From: Thozetella sp. PMI_491
Lineage: Eukaryota; Ascomycota; Sordariomycetes; Chaetosphaeriales; Chaetosphaeriaceae
Direction of reading: 5' to 3'
DNA: 64,000 bases
NCBI GenBank assembly: GCA_021432635.1
Contig: MU270058.1
Coordinates: forward strand, 1-64,000
The position numbers were made by a program, and so were the translations under genes. Under the pieces are notes generated by a model that was given only the letters and a program-made list of their open reading frames with translations, did no database searches and had not been told where the DNA came from. Positions 47,701 to 61,757 of the stretch are shown here, in pieces; positions within the stretch are counted from its first letter, which is position 1; each line of letters starts with the position of its first letter.

Positions 47701-50052
47701 GTCGAAGATCTGGACGCTCTTGCTGCGAAGATTGTGCAGACCATCACTTAATTTCGTTCAGTATATATAGAAGACGGCTTAGGTGCAATAATGCAGGAGA
47801 AGACGCTCAAAGGTTCAGGAAGGAAAGGAGAGAAGCTGTCGGGGCGGAGGCCAGACGGCGCCCCGGTACATATCTATGGGGAGGTATCCTCCGTGGCAGG
47901 CGAGTGAGAAAATTAAAGAAAGGATATTGAGCACAGAAATAATCCACCAAAGATACTGGCGAGTGACAGGACCCTGGGGAATTGTGGAAAGCCTGTTGGT
48001 ATTCTCTTCTCGTGTTTTCTAGTAAAAGCACGTGAAACGCTGCTGAAAGGGAGGGCGGAAAAGGTCGTACTCATTTGGGCAGCGCTCTTTCGTTTTCGTT
48101 TTACATGCCCTCTCTATAGGTTGTTATCCGTCAATGTCTCAGCTTGGTACACTCAGCTGTCTCAGCTCTACCCAATCCTATTCTTTGTGGGCAAGTTTGT
48201 CAGATGCATCCGCTGACCGCACTTCCCCCCAACGGGCCCTACCAGCCTCCTACGTTTGCTTGTAATTTGACGTGCCTCCTGCAGCCGGCTAACAGCAGCC
48301 TCCATAGTGTTGAGGCTGTCTAACGTCAGAACTCGTGTGACGAAAGAGGCAACGCCGCTTGGCAACAAATACACTCATGCGCGGCAGGTTCAGATTGCAG
48401 TGAGTCACTCGGAGAATAGGCTAGTTTCCCAACATGCAAGCCAACCCCTCAGCTACAGCCACGATTGGGCCGAGAGTTCTCGTCTTTGTTTACCTACCAT
48501 CTCGCGTAAGGGCTGGTCACACATGGAACCCATGGCATTTGTCCAAGTTGCAGGCCTAGCTTGCCCCAAGACCCTGCCGCCGGAAACTATTGCCCACAAA
48601 CGTGGCACGAAAGAAGCTAACCTGTCGGTCCAGGGGGTTGCAGACGGACAAAGCCGCGAAAACCAAAGCAAACATTCCCGGGAGGGCGGATGGCACACGA
48701 TGCTTGCCGCTTGGCTTGGACGATCTCGGTATAGCATAGCGTCCAAAGAAGCGAGTTGGATGGTGTGTACTTCGTGCTTGGCAACAGTACGAGCGAAGGA
48801 GGCTCAGGCCATTGCGAATTCTTATTGGTGGAAAATCAGGAGGGGGGCACCTCGCTATCGGCCGCACCACGAAGGTCGGTTGGAGATAAACCGGGTCCCC
48901 CGGCCCCAAAAAACCCCCCCCCAGGAATTACCCCATGGGCCGCGGGGGAACGCTGGAGCTACTCCACCAAAACGGAGCTGAGGAGAGGGTGGAGCGGAGA
49001 AAAATTCGCAATGTCCTGAGGGCCACGGCGCCGCGCAACGCGACTCGTGTTGTGGTGTTGGGGGAAAAGGGGGGTTTGCCAAGCCTGGGGCTGCGAGATA
49101 GCCCCGGACCTTCGCTACAATGCCTCCCGAGCCTTGGCTTACAGCGCCGCTCCTTGGCATGCTTGCGATATATCGCGAAGATCTCTTAGCAATCTCTTAG
49201 CACGGGACCTAGCAGGGAGGAATGGCCCGCATGCAACGGTGTGGCAGCTTTGCCGAGGATGAGGCTGCACAGGCGACCTTGGCGAGTCTTGACCTTCTCG
49301 AAGCTCGTGGCCGGCCACGGTCAAGGTCCCAAGAGCTGCTTCTGTGGCCGACAGAGCCGCTGCCATCGCATTCAATCTGGCCAATATATGCGAACCGGTG
49401 TGCGCCAACCTCCATAGTGGGCCAGGCTAGTGCACAGCGTAGTAGAGAAAGTCAAAATCGCCCCCTTCGGGCAGCTCCCAGGGCCTGTGGCTCCGCTTGG
49501 CCCGCCGCCTCACCTGTCGCTATTGGGGCAGAACATCCCACCTGCGGGCCCATTCCTGCTGATCCCCGCGGGTCAACGGCCCCATCATGCGGGGGATGAC
49601 CTGTGGTTCCCTGCTTGGCGCGACTGCCTGGTCATCCAGTCCTTTTGAGCGCGTTTGCTAGCTTGCCGACCAACCCGCTGTCCAACCCACCATGTCCAGC
49701 ACGGCGGGCGAGATGTACAGGGAACAAGCGCCGGGTACATGGGTATGCGGTCCCCGCCCCTGTCCAGCCACTGGCGGCCGTCGCTCGGCCAGAATTTGTG
49801 CGAAACGAGCCTAGATGTTGCAGTAGAAGTAAACTCCGTAAGCTTGCCTGCGGCCGCTATCAACGGGCCGGGTGGATAATATAAGAAGAGGGTCCCTTCC
49901 TTGAGGTAGCATTGCCCAAAGCTGGCGCAGGTCTCCCGTCTCCTTCAACCTCTGGCCCTCTGCGTGCTTCACAATCCGCGGCATCGCGCCTCTCGTCTCT
50001 GACCAATTCCTCGAGACACCCCACGGAAGCCTTCAGCAGCGAGGAGAGAAAG
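47701..50052. other. Gene-poor interval
   Basis: About 2.3 kb without a recognised gene. Homopolymer-rich sequence (C and A runs) lies at about 48895-48930. A TATA-like ATAATATAAG lies at about 49876-49885, roughly 170 bp before the permease start. Confidence 0.4.
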
Positions 50053-52076
50053 ATGGCGGCCGACCAAGTAGAGCCAACTGCTCCTACCGGCATCGAGGAC
50101 GACGGCCGTACCAAGCAGGACATCGCCGAGATAGAGCGCATCCAGTCCGCAACCGACATCGACCTGGACAAGAAGGACCACGCAAACTATGACAAGATTG
50201 ACAAGGAACTGGCCCAGTATGTCGGCGACGGGGCCATCGAGATTTCGGAGGAAGAGAACAAGCGGCTGCGGCGCCTTATCGATAAGCGCGTCCTGAGCAT
50301 CATGGTTGCCACCTACTTCATCCAGGCCATCGACAAAGGCACCATGTCGTTCGCCTCCATCATGGGCATCATTACCGACACGGGAATGGAAGGCCCTCAG
50401 TATTCATGGTTAACTACGTGCATATATATAACGATTCTATTGGTTGAATACCCCCAGAACTACATCATCGCGCGGGTTCCTGGTAGGTATTCCTCTCGGC
50501 TTCATGCGGATGGTTGCAATCGAGCGGTGCCCAACCATCTCCGAGCATATCCCAACCACGCTTAGACGCTTACTGACTCTGGATTTGCGTAAAAGTTGCG
50601 AAATACCTTTCTTTCATGATAATGGCATGGGGTACTGTGCTTGCCCTGACGGCTGTTTGCAAGAACTTCACTTCCCTGGTGATCGTGCGGACGCTGCTCG
50701 GTCTGTTCGAGTCCGCCTGCCAGCCTGCCTTCGTCGTCCTCTCCGCCATGTGGTACAAGCGCGAGGAACAGGCCGGTAAGCCTTAAAAGTCCCTCTCCTA
50801 TCTTCGAATGGCATTCTAAACCTGTTTAGCGACCGTCACTTACTGGTATATGATGAATGGTGAGAAAAGATCCAGTTTCCCCACGATCTGGCCACCTCTC
50901 ATGTTGAAGTATATGCTAACTCACCCCGTCTCCAGGTGCCCAGCAGGTTGTAGGCGGTCTTCTCGCTTACTGCTTCTCCCTTATCGGTTCCAACAGTGTT
51001 CTCAAGTCGTGGCAGGCGCTCTTCATGACCTACGGCATCATCTCCGTCTTCTACGGCGCCTTCGTCGGCTACTGGATGCCTGACTCCCCAATGCGTGCTA
51101 AGTGCTTCAGCGAGGAGGACAAGCGTCTGATGGTAGAGCGTGTGCGGTCGAACCAGACGGGTATCCAGAACCGTGTCTTCAAGAAGGAGCAGGTGATCGA
51201 GGCTTTCAAGGACCCCCAGACGTGGGGATACGCCCTCATCCAGCTCTGCACCACCCTACCTACCAGCGGACTTGGAAGCTACCAGGGTCTCATCATCAAG
51301 AGCTTCGGCTTTAGCACATTGCAGACACAGCTGCTGGCTATGGTCCTTGGCTTCTACATTATCATGGTGCTTCTCGGCTCGGTGTGGCTGGTGAAGAAGA
51401 CGGGCCAGAACTTGCTCGTCATGCTTGGTTTCGTGGTCCCGTACGCTTCGCCCCATTTCTTTTCCTTGGGAATTCGAATGTGCTAATGTTTCGCCAGCTC
51501 TTTCATCGGTACCATCTGTCTAATTACGGTCACGCCGGACTCAATGCCACAGAAGATCGGGTAAGCCTTTCTTTCCCCTTCCCTTGGACCACATTTGGCC
51601 ATAAGCTGACGCTAGAATATCATCAAAAGTCTACTCATCTGCTACTACATCACGTTGAGCTTCTGGTCTGCGCAGACGCTTGCCCTGTCCATGGTCTCGC
51701 GCAACACCGCCGGCCAGACCAAGAAGAGCGTCGTGGTTGCCACGAGCTTCGTCATCTGGGCAACGGGTAACGCCATCGGTAAGCTCCCGCCCCAGATCAT
51801 TGTCTCCTTCGCGTGCTAAACTACTCGCTTCCAGGACCCCAGGTCTACCTCAGTTGGGACGCGCCACGCTACCACATCGCCTGGTACACCCATCTTGGCT
51901 GCTACTCCCTTTTGGTTATTGTCATCATCTCCCTTCGATTCTACCTTGTCGCGCAGAACAAGAAGAGGGACGAGCTCGCCGCCGCCGGTATCCGCGAGGC
52001 GAACGACGCGAGGATGGTCCACGCTTTCGAGGATTTGACAGACAAGGAGAACCCGAACTTCCGCTATGTATACTGA
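50053..52076 (+). CDS. MFS permease, anion:cation symporter (Dal5/Tna1-like) family, 7 exons
   Basis: Plasma-membrane uptake permease of 532 residues. Exons: 50053-50482, 50596-50775, 50830-50859, 50936-51440, 51498-51560, 51630-51778, 51835-52076; introns 54-113 nt, with phases closing. The third exon is 30 nt. The polar, acidic N-terminus of about 75 residues ends at RRLIDKRVLSIMVATYFIQAIDK, the typical entry to TM1. Then come YSWLTTCIYITILLVEYPQNYI, TVLALTAVCKNFTSLVVVRTLLGLFESACQPAF, the N-terminal-half signature, and YITLSFWSAQTLALSM in the C-half. Relatives import allantoate, nicotinate, pantothenate, biotin precursors or other organic anions; which one applies here cannot be read. No enzyme partner is adjacent. 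Confidence 0.92.
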
Positions 52077-53593
52077 CCGCCCATGCAGTTCCGATACAGG
52101 GTGGTGGCAGCTAAAGAAGAGATCTTATCGGTGGCACACACCATTTGCCTGGAGGAACTACCTAAGTGAGGAACACACTTCAGTTCCGTAAGGTGCTTTT
52201 TCCGTAAGCAGATATAAAGGGTTTAAAAATAATCTACAATACACCTATAATATCCGTTATACTGTTCTTCTTTAAATAAACCGTATATCATTAAAACGTA
52301 TGAACATAGATAAGACCATTTTAATGTAGGGAAGTCGGCGGCTAAAATAGCGCTGATGCATTTAGCATGGATGAGCTCCAAATATGGGGTCTAGCATGCG
52401 GCGTGTAGTAAAAGGGGTGTGTGGCAGGGATAAATCCTCTAAATAATGGGGGAGATGAGAGGCACATCGGCCATGCGGTTCTGGCCTCAGGAAATCTCAG
52501 CCAATTCCTATGGCGTGGCGGTTGCTCAGCTATACCCACATTAGGGTAGCTAAGTTCGCCAAAAAGAGGATGAAGAGAATGACGCCTGGTTTTACGCACC
52601 ATTGCGGTTCCGCTGAAGTCGAATCCAGCCTTTCATTCCCGTACCCGTTTTCAGCACTTACCTAGCTTTGTGTTAGTCTGGGACAATAGAGTGGGCATCA
52701 ACCTTTTTGCACGACAAACTCGTCGGCCTGCGGTGTCATGCCCGCCTTTTGCTTCCTAGCTGCCCTTTTGGGGTTTTGACCGTTTTGCATCATGAGAGGC
52801 GGTAACATCATGTAAACACATTATATTTATGGCCCCACACAGGATTACATCCATGGGCTATCATCTCATGGGCAAGCTCCTTCCTGTGCTGGGACCTATA
52901 GGCGCGAGACGCGGTCACTCAGAACCAAGTTGGGGGGTAGGCAAGGGAGCATTGGCGGGCGGTATTCTCGTCATCGGACATGTCCTAAGTTGTAGGAGTG
53001 GCCCGGATTGACTGTGCTTTGCTACTAGTTCTGCCCGCGCCTTGAACGCGCAAAGGGGGTGGCAATGCTATCATCAGCGGTCATGGCAGAAAGGCCGACA
53101 GGGGACGGCCGGCCAAGAGATGAGAGATAACGAGCAGTGATTACAATGAGATGGACGTGACCAAGAGTCCCACTCACTGGAGACTCGATAAACATTAGAT
53201 AAGGGCTTGTTAGGGACAATTCGGCGTGACGCCATATTATCGTTCTTTTCGGGCAATACCTAGCACTTGGCAGACAATGGGACAGGGTTATTCAGGGTAT
53301 TTCTGCCTCGATTTGAAAATTGAAAACTGAAAATTTAATATTGAAAACTGTTCCAGCCCACTCACTTTGCTCTGAACCAGTCTCTCTCCCCCCTTCCCCC
53401 CCTTCCTCTCTCAAAACCTTTTCAGATCAGCTCTCGTCAACTTCACTCTCGCTCTCCTCCCAACCTCACCAACACTCAGACCGCTACCGCGGCAAGCAAT
53501 ATTTCTCACGATTTTCGCCTGACAGCCGACAAACCTCTGCTATTTCCCTCCATTTCCCGGAAGTTTACGAAAGAAACGGAGCAGGTGGAGGAA
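52077..53593. other. Intergenic, A+T-rich on the left
   Basis: The stretch 52195-52340 just after the permease is clearly A+T-rich (3' flank). The stretch 53320-53590 is a C/T-rich leader for the next gene. No gene was recognised in between. Confidence 0.5.
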
Positions 53594-55162
53594 ATGGCCA
53601 CCAACAACGGAAATCAGCAGTGCGTGGGCCAGCTCCTGGTCCGTAACGACGATGTCCAGGCCGCCCGGTTCGCCAGTATGCCGAACGGCCACATCGAGGC
53701 CCGGTACACCGGCGATGGAAGCGTGGGAGATATGTATCTCATGCTGAGCGACGGTCCGCGGCTCCTCCCCACCGACATATACTATGCTACGTACACCACC
53801 CGCGGCCAGCTCGAGCCGGGAGCTCAGCGGTATTTCCTGCAACTTGCCATGCAGTGGATCGACACTGTGCGAACTCCAGCAATTGTCGTGAGCCATCTTG
53901 AAACGGCAATTCGCCTCTGCGATGTTACGTCGCATCTATCTTCTCAGCGGATTTACCGCAATCTTATCGACGCGCCCCTGCGGGAACATGCCGCACCGAA
54001 TTTCCTGGCTGTCCGGGCCTTGTGGTGCCTGTCCTTTGGGCGCCTCACGACCGCCCTCAAGACTCGTCTGCACATTGCGGGCTACGACTGGATGACAGAG
54101 CCGGCCCTCGACTACGCCTTCACAGGCATGTCCGTCCGCCGCATCCGCCGCAACAACGAGCCCGCGCTACAGCACGATCTGGTCCCGTTCCTGCCCATCG
54201 TGCCCGTGGAACTTAAGGTGGTACAACTTAACCGCCAACCCCGGCGCCGACCGGCCCGCCCTCGCCCGGTCTATACGGTGCATCCCACCCATATCACCGT
54301 GAGGCAGTCGGCGATCAGGAGCACTGAGTTCCTGGCGACCGAGGAAGAGATGAACGCATGCCCGGACCGCATCCAGCAAACCCCGGACGGCACCGTAACT
54401 TTCATGGGTCCACAGTCGACAGGCTTGAAGCCTTCTTACCATTATGACAACAATGTTGTCCAAACCGGCAGTAAAGACGGCCAGAAAGTGTGCAGCGCCG
54501 CCAACAACGGACCCGCCGCCCACGATCTTGGCCAGGAAGGCCCGGATCTTCGGGGAAACGCCGGCCAAGATGGTGAAGAAGCACCTCACCGGGGCCTAGC
54601 CGGAACCAACCTCGCTGTCGCGGCCGGGCGCATGGCTGCTTACATGACGCAGGGTTTTTACCTGCTCATCCACGAAATCTCGCTGGTCCTTGCCACCGCC
54701 GCCACCAACCGAGAGATCGGTCTTATTTATCTTGCAGCTGGAGCACGAGCCACCGCCAAGGCAGCCATCTTCATCGCCAAGTTGACCTTGACCTGCGTGT
54801 TGATCCTAGCCACAATCATACTCAGTTGCATGATCGCCTGGGGCTACAAAGAACCTCCAACCGACTCGATTCTATGGGAAGTCGCAGCCGTTGTAGTGAC
54901 TTGGTACCAGGAATTGCTCGTCGCCATGGGATGGGTGCCGACACACTGGGTCGAGGCGCCGGGCTTGGAAAGATGGACCGCGCCAATGAAGAACTGGGAT
55001 GTTCCTGGGTTTTCGGGAGTTACCTATCGCGCGAGTCAGCAAGAGGGACGCGACAAGGAGTTCATGCTTTCGGCGGGATACACTCTTGCGGTCACGGTCT
55101 TTCTGAGCGCCAATTTGTGGCATTTCCTGGTTAGGAGAGCCGTTGCCTTCCTTTGGCGTTGA
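53594..55162 (+). CDS. Unrecognised protein with membrane-spanning C-terminus
   Basis: A 522-residue single-exon frame from the ATG at 53594, preceded by a typical C/T-rich fungal leader. Residues 1-205 look globular, with Trp- and Tyr-containing helices (LQLAMQWIDTVRTP, YRNLIDAPLREH). A strongly basic Pro/Arg patch (RQPRRRPARPRP) sits at about 214-225, and a Gly/Asn/Asp-rich linker at about 285-335. Hydrophobic helices follow at about 395-417 (CVLILATIILSCMIAWGY), 430-450 and 495-515, so the C-terminus is probably membrane-anchored. No signal peptide and no known domain. The codon-like third-position G+C and clean single frame support a gene. It may be lineage-specific. Its 3' end runs into a tandem repeat and faces the convergent DEAH helicase. 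Confidence 0.68.
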   Translation: MATNNGNQQCVGQLLVRNDDVQAARFASMPNGHIEARYTGDGSVGDMYLMLSDGPRLLPTDIYYATYTTRGQLEPGAQRYFLQLAMQWIDTVRTPAIVVSHLETAIRLCDVTSHLSSQRIYRNLIDAPLREHAAPNFLAVRALWCLSFGRLTTALKTRLHIAGYDWMTEPALDYAFTGMSVRRIRRNNEPALQHDLVPFLPIVPVELKVVQLNRQPRRRPARPRPVYTVHPTHITVRQSAIRSTEFLATEEEMNACPDRIQQTPDGTVTFMGPQSTGLKPSYHYDNNVVQTGSKDGQKVCSAANNGPAAHDLGQEGPDLRGNAGQDGEEAPHRGLAGTNLAVAAGRMAAYMTQGFYLLIHEISLVLATAATNREIGLIYLAAGARATAKAAIFIAKLTLTCVLILATIILSCMIAWGYKEPPTDSILWEVAAVVVTWYQELLVAMGWVPTHWVEAPGLERWTAPMKNWDVPGFSGVTYRASQQEGRDKEFMLSAGYTLAVTVFLSANLWHFLVRRAVAFLWR

Positions 55163-56275
55163 GCTAGAGGGATAGGAGGTTGATATCGGGCGACCGGTCT
55201 TCATTTGGGGTGTTGTATTTATCGGAAGCCGGGTGACCGGTCTTCTTTTGCAGCGTTCTGTATTTGCGTTCTTTCTGCCGGGCGACCGGTCTTCTTCCGC
55301 GGCGTTCTGTATTTGCGTTCTTTCTGCCGGGCTGCCCAGTCTGATTTTGGGGGGAATTTTCTTTTTCTTTTCTTTTTGCGGCTTCTCAGGATGCGGCGTC
55401 GTCACCACCATCATCTTGGCTTTCTACCTAAGGTAGTTTAGCAGCCGCCACCAACCTAGCCAAATTCTTTGCACCCACGTCTCCGTGCCATCTTTGCTAC
55501 TTATGTTGTGACTATGCCGGTGAGGCGTACAGTCCTGTCCCCCAAGTTTCGCTCCAACAAAGTGAACCAGCGACGGAGCCGGCAATCTTCGGTGCGAAAG
55601 GCGTCGTGCTACCGCCGTGGAGCGGTCGTACATGCTCATGTATATGGCTACCTGGCCGTTGTCGTGGGCTAGGAGCTGCCCAAGCCGAGCGGCATTTCGA
55701 CAATGCTGTCCCCAAGCACCATCCCACGACCTCCGAGGTCTCGACCTACCTCGGAGGCTTCCGCCTGAGCTTGATGCGCAATCCTGTCTACTTATGCTGA
55801 ATGACCAAGCCGGCGCGCAAGGCGACCCGGAAAGAATTTGACCGGTATCCCTTTGGCTGCACCTTCAACAGCTTCGGATCCAAGTGTGGCAAGCCCTGCG
55901 CTGAGTCCTAGCAAGTTTAAGAGGCGGCAAGCTGTGTCGATCCCTATGCCCCGCGATTTTGCCTCGCAACTCCTTCGCACTCCGGCAGCAACCCCGGAAG
56001 GGTGTCACAATCATGTACGCATTGCACGAAGTCAAGCCATCTCATATTATTTCTATGGCAGAAAAGCAGAAAAGCAGAAAAGCGAAAACGTTCTAAGATG
56101 GAGGATGAAGATGGCTCGCGCCATACTTTCCTCTCCGCCAAGAGAACGGCTTACGCCTTGCTACTACTTCCTTCCCGTTCCCTTCTCAAAGAAAGATGGC
56201 TCGCGCCACTCCTACTCCCGAAGAAAGATGGCTCGCGCCACTGCTACTCTCGAAGAAAGATGGCTCGCGCCATGC
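55163..56275. other. Convergent spacer rich in tandem repeats
   Basis: A 1.1-kb interval between the unknown membrane protein and the end of the helicase gene, containing two tandem arrays (separate entries). A long plus-strand open frame overlapping the helicase end (55838-56425) is translated repeat and antisense sequence and is not called. Confidence 0.55.
55188..55345. repeat. Minisatellite with 43-49 bp units
   Basis: Units begin GGGYGACCGGTCTTC at 55188, 55231 and 55280, with a partial, diverged fourth at 55329. The second and third are 49 bp and nearly identical, sharing GCGTTCTGTATTTGCGTTCT. The first is 43 bp. The array starts 25 bp after the stop codon of the membrane protein, so it lies in its 3' untranslated region. 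Confidence 0.9.

Positions 56276-56284
<9 letters not shown>
56188..56284. repeat. 32-bp tandem repeat overlapping the helicase 3' end
   Basis: Three units beginning AAGAAAGATGGCTCGCGCC start at 56189, 56221 and 56253. A separate diverged copy (GAAGATGGCTCGCGCC) lies at about 56105. The last unit reaches the helicase stop codon (56276-56278), so the array forms the start of its 3' untranslated region. Confidence 0.9.
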
Positions 56285-58738
<2,454 letters not shown>

Positions 58739-59183
58739 ATTGAGCGTGTCGGCAAATAGTCGTGGTGATGGTGGTAATGATGATATGGTTATGACGATGA
58801 GGGCGACAGCTGTGGTGATGGTGGTCGTGCTGGTTTGTTGCTGGTGTTTGGCGGAATTTAGTGGAAGTTCGTGGGAAGGGTAGTGATGGAAATTGTTTCA
58901 GTACTTCAGTAGGTACTTTGGAAGGAGGGGGGCACGAAACTTTTTCAAGTCTTTTGTTTACATGTAGAGTCACTTTTCACCTCAACTGCTCACCCCTTCG
59001 AGACTTCTTTTTGTCCCCGAACTTATTACATTGGTCTCCCACTCGTTTTCATTCTACTTGGTGTGAAATTTCCACTCTTCCTCCCAATTTCAGCAAGTTT
59101 TACAACTTTAGACGAAGATTGGCACAAAACCACGCAACCTTCTCGGCTTCCCTCATTACAAACCTACCTTAACCCAAGCCGCC
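58739..59183. other. Divergent promoter of helicase and zinc-finger relic
   Basis: A 445-bp interval rich in GATGGTGGT-like and CT-rich sequence, presumably promoter and leaders for both flanking genes. No gene was seen. Confidence 0.5.
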
Positions 59184-60008
59184 ATGACCGCCAACACCAG
59201 TAAGAGTTTATATACACTTTTTTCAAGTTGCTTACACGCAGCCTCAACAGGACAGCATCGACGATGCGTACTGGGTTACATATTGCAAATGCCCGATCTG
59301 TGGTCTTCGGCTTTTTTCCACTGGGCCCAGTCGGATGGATGCGCATATGCGGACCCACACGGGAGAGAAGCCATTTCTGTGCACCCGGGAAGGTTGCGAC
59401 AAGAAGTTTGCGCAAATAGGCGATCTCAACATTTCATATGCGCGTCCACACCGACGAGCGGCCGTATCCATGCATGTGGGAAGGCTGCGGCCAGCCCTTC
59501 AAGATCAGTGGCGCGTTAAAGGTCCGCTTGAACATGCATACCCAGAAGTGACTGAATGCTTGCACCTATGAAGGTTGCACTATGGCCTTCACCCAGGCCA
59601 ATTCCCTCTAGGTCCACTTAACCACACACACGGGGGAGAGGCCATTTGCGTGCACCTGGAATGGCTGTAGCAAAGCCTTCTCGAATTTCGGGAATCTCCA
59701 GGGACATATGCGATCGCATACCAAGGACAAGCCATACAAATGCACCTAGAAAGGCTGCAACAAAGCGTTTACCTCTAAGCATCACTTAACCTCGCACCTC
59801 CGAACGCACACCAAGGAGAAGCCGTTTGCATGCACTTTCGAGGGCTGCCAAGGCATTTTCCGTCCAGGGGAACCTCGATAAGCATATGAAGCTTCATGCG
59901 GGGGAAAAGTCGGTTGTATGCACTTTCGAGCGCTGAAACAAGGCATGTTCCACCAAGGGCAACCTCGAGGTGCAGATGGAGGAGAACAATGTCATGCTGG
60001 CCCACTGA
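59184..60008 (+). pseudogene. Multi-finger C2H2 zinc-finger gene (TFIIIA-like), disrupted
   Basis: At least six tandem fingers of the C-x4-C-x12-H-x3-H kind can be read ([26 protein letters not shown]), joined by HTGE(K/R)PF linkers as in TFIIIA or ZNF76-like proteins. A leader-like ATG with a GTAAG donor stands at 59184. The frame is broken repeatedly: the first intron does not join in phase; a frame change occurs near 59430; there are in-frame TGA at 59549, TAG at 59608, TAG at 59747, another frame change near 59855, and TGA at 59934. A working protein is not possible without all of these being wrong. It looks like a recently decayed copy, since finger spacing is still perfect between breaks. 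Confidence 0.85.
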
Positions 60009-60288
60009 CTTGGCGCTGTAACGACTCAGGTTTATACTTCTAGATGTTAGCGAAAGGGTAAGCAAATGAAAAAGAATCATTCGGGCAATAATTTGCTTTC
60101 CTGCTCCTATACTGATATGAAAGGGTAGTCCGGCAACGAACGGCAGGCACGAAGCTGAAGGCTGAGAAGTTCGTTGCGCAAAACGATTGATACTGTTCCA
60201 TTCTCTTTCCCTTTGGAAGGACCGAGCTATCACGAAGCTAACTAATGCTGTAGCGTCGCTGACACCACAATCCTTTCAGATAGCCCGC

Positions 60289-61464
60289 TCAATCTTTGAG
60301 GGGAGCTGTATCTACAAAAGCTCCGAAGGCAGGGTCACGATCACCGCTGACGCCAGCCGCCGCGACCAATTCTCTCAGTTGTTTCACCTCGTGCTCAGTC
60401 AGGTGTACCTCAGATGCACCATAATTATCTTCCAGGTGCTCCGTGTTCTTGGTTCCAGGGATGACGAAGATGTCGTCTCCCTGGGCCAGAAGCCATGCCA
60501 GCACCATCTGACTTGGCGTGCAGCCTTTGTCCTTTGCCAACTCTGTAAACCTGTCTACCAGCACAAGATTCTTCTTGAAATTGTCTCCGTTGAAGCGGGC
60601 CAGTCTCGCTCGAACGTCGTCAGGCCCAAAGTCGGCATTTGAGCGGATCTTTCCGGTGAGTATCCCGCGTCCAAGAGGCGAGTAGGCGAGCACAGAGACG
60701 CCCAGCTCCCTACAGGTGCGTAGAAGATGAGTTCCGGATGGCCCTTCAATGTCCAACGTCCAGGGATTGTACTCGACTTGGACGGCAGAAATTGGATGGA
60801 TGGCATGGGCGCGACGGAGAGTCGTCGAAGAAACTTCCGACAGACCGAGAAGTTTGGCTTTTCCTTCCCTGTCTCTCTGTAAGTAGTTTCCTTCTGTCAA
60901 ACCCACACTTTCCTCACTTACCGTACGATTTCCTTCATAGCATGTATCGTCTTCTCGATAGGGATCTCGGAATCTGGTCGGTGGAGATAATATAGATCGA
61001 TGTAGTCCACACCAAGGCGCTTCAAGCTCTGGTCTATGGACTGCTTGCAATAAACTGGGGACGAATCGATCTCTACAACGCTCGGCTTGTCCATTTCTAC
61101 GCCCTCTGTCGGTGCTCTGAGTCCAAATTTGGTTGCTAGAAACACATCCTTCCGGCGCTCTGGGTGGAGTTTGAACCACTTCCCAATGAGGTCTTCGCTG
61201 TCGCCGTAGATATCAGCCGTATCCCAGTTCGTGCAGCCAATTTCCCATGCATGGTCAAGAAGTTTAAGGCGTTCCTCGTCAGGTCTACATGTGTTAGTCC
61301 TCGGTCAGGCTGGTACTTGCTGAGTTCGACACGGAGCAGTGGAACAAGACGTACGCAGCTGGGCCGTAGCCGATGCTCATGCCCATGAGACCTATACCAA
61401 TGGCGGGTATTTTGGGCCCATCTTTACCAAGTGGGCGGATAAAAGATGGAGGTGGAAGAGACAT
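60289..61464 (-). CDS. Aldo-keto reductase, 3 exons
   Basis: A 350-residue NADPH-dependent carbonyl reductase of the AKR superfamily (AKR8/AKR13, YakC-like branch), cytosolic TIM barrel. Exons on the minus strand are 61464-61355, 61284-60922 and 60868-60289 (introns 70 and 53 nt). The catalytic tetrad is complete: D58 and Y63 (WDTADIYGDSE), K89 (ATKFG), H138 (YLHRPD). Other family blocks are GLSEVSSTTLRRAH, AVQVEYNPW, SPLGRGILTG and VIPGTKNTEHLEDN (cofactor phosphate pocket). The residue before the second intron joins as R-EGKAKLLGLSE, which fixes the acceptor at the CAG before 60868. The substrate is unknown. It sits 293 bp from the following dual-finger regulator, transcribed the same way. 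Confidence 0.93.
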
Positions 61465-61757
61465 GGTCCTGAAACGAGACTGGCAAGTGAGTGGAGATGG
61501 ATAACCACAGGAGGAGGAGCAAACGAGCGGCGCAATTTGAAGACTCCCATTTTATCTGATCTCGTTCTCAGCCCAGGTTCTCCATCACAACCAAAATTAG
61601 CCTTGCAGCGAGCTCGACAAGGGCGTGAAAGACAGTGATCTCGGAACTCCGAGGACCTATCATGGGCGCAATCCGCCGCCTCAGGGCTCGGAGTCCACAG
61701 CCAAGACCCGCTTATGCAGAAACACGAATGGCGTTCACTAGCTCAGTTAGACAGGGG

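Noticed and set aside
48307..48981. 224-codon plus-strand open frame
   Set aside because: No recognisable protein features; it crosses homopolymer-rich DNA and is overlapped by long frames on the other strand.
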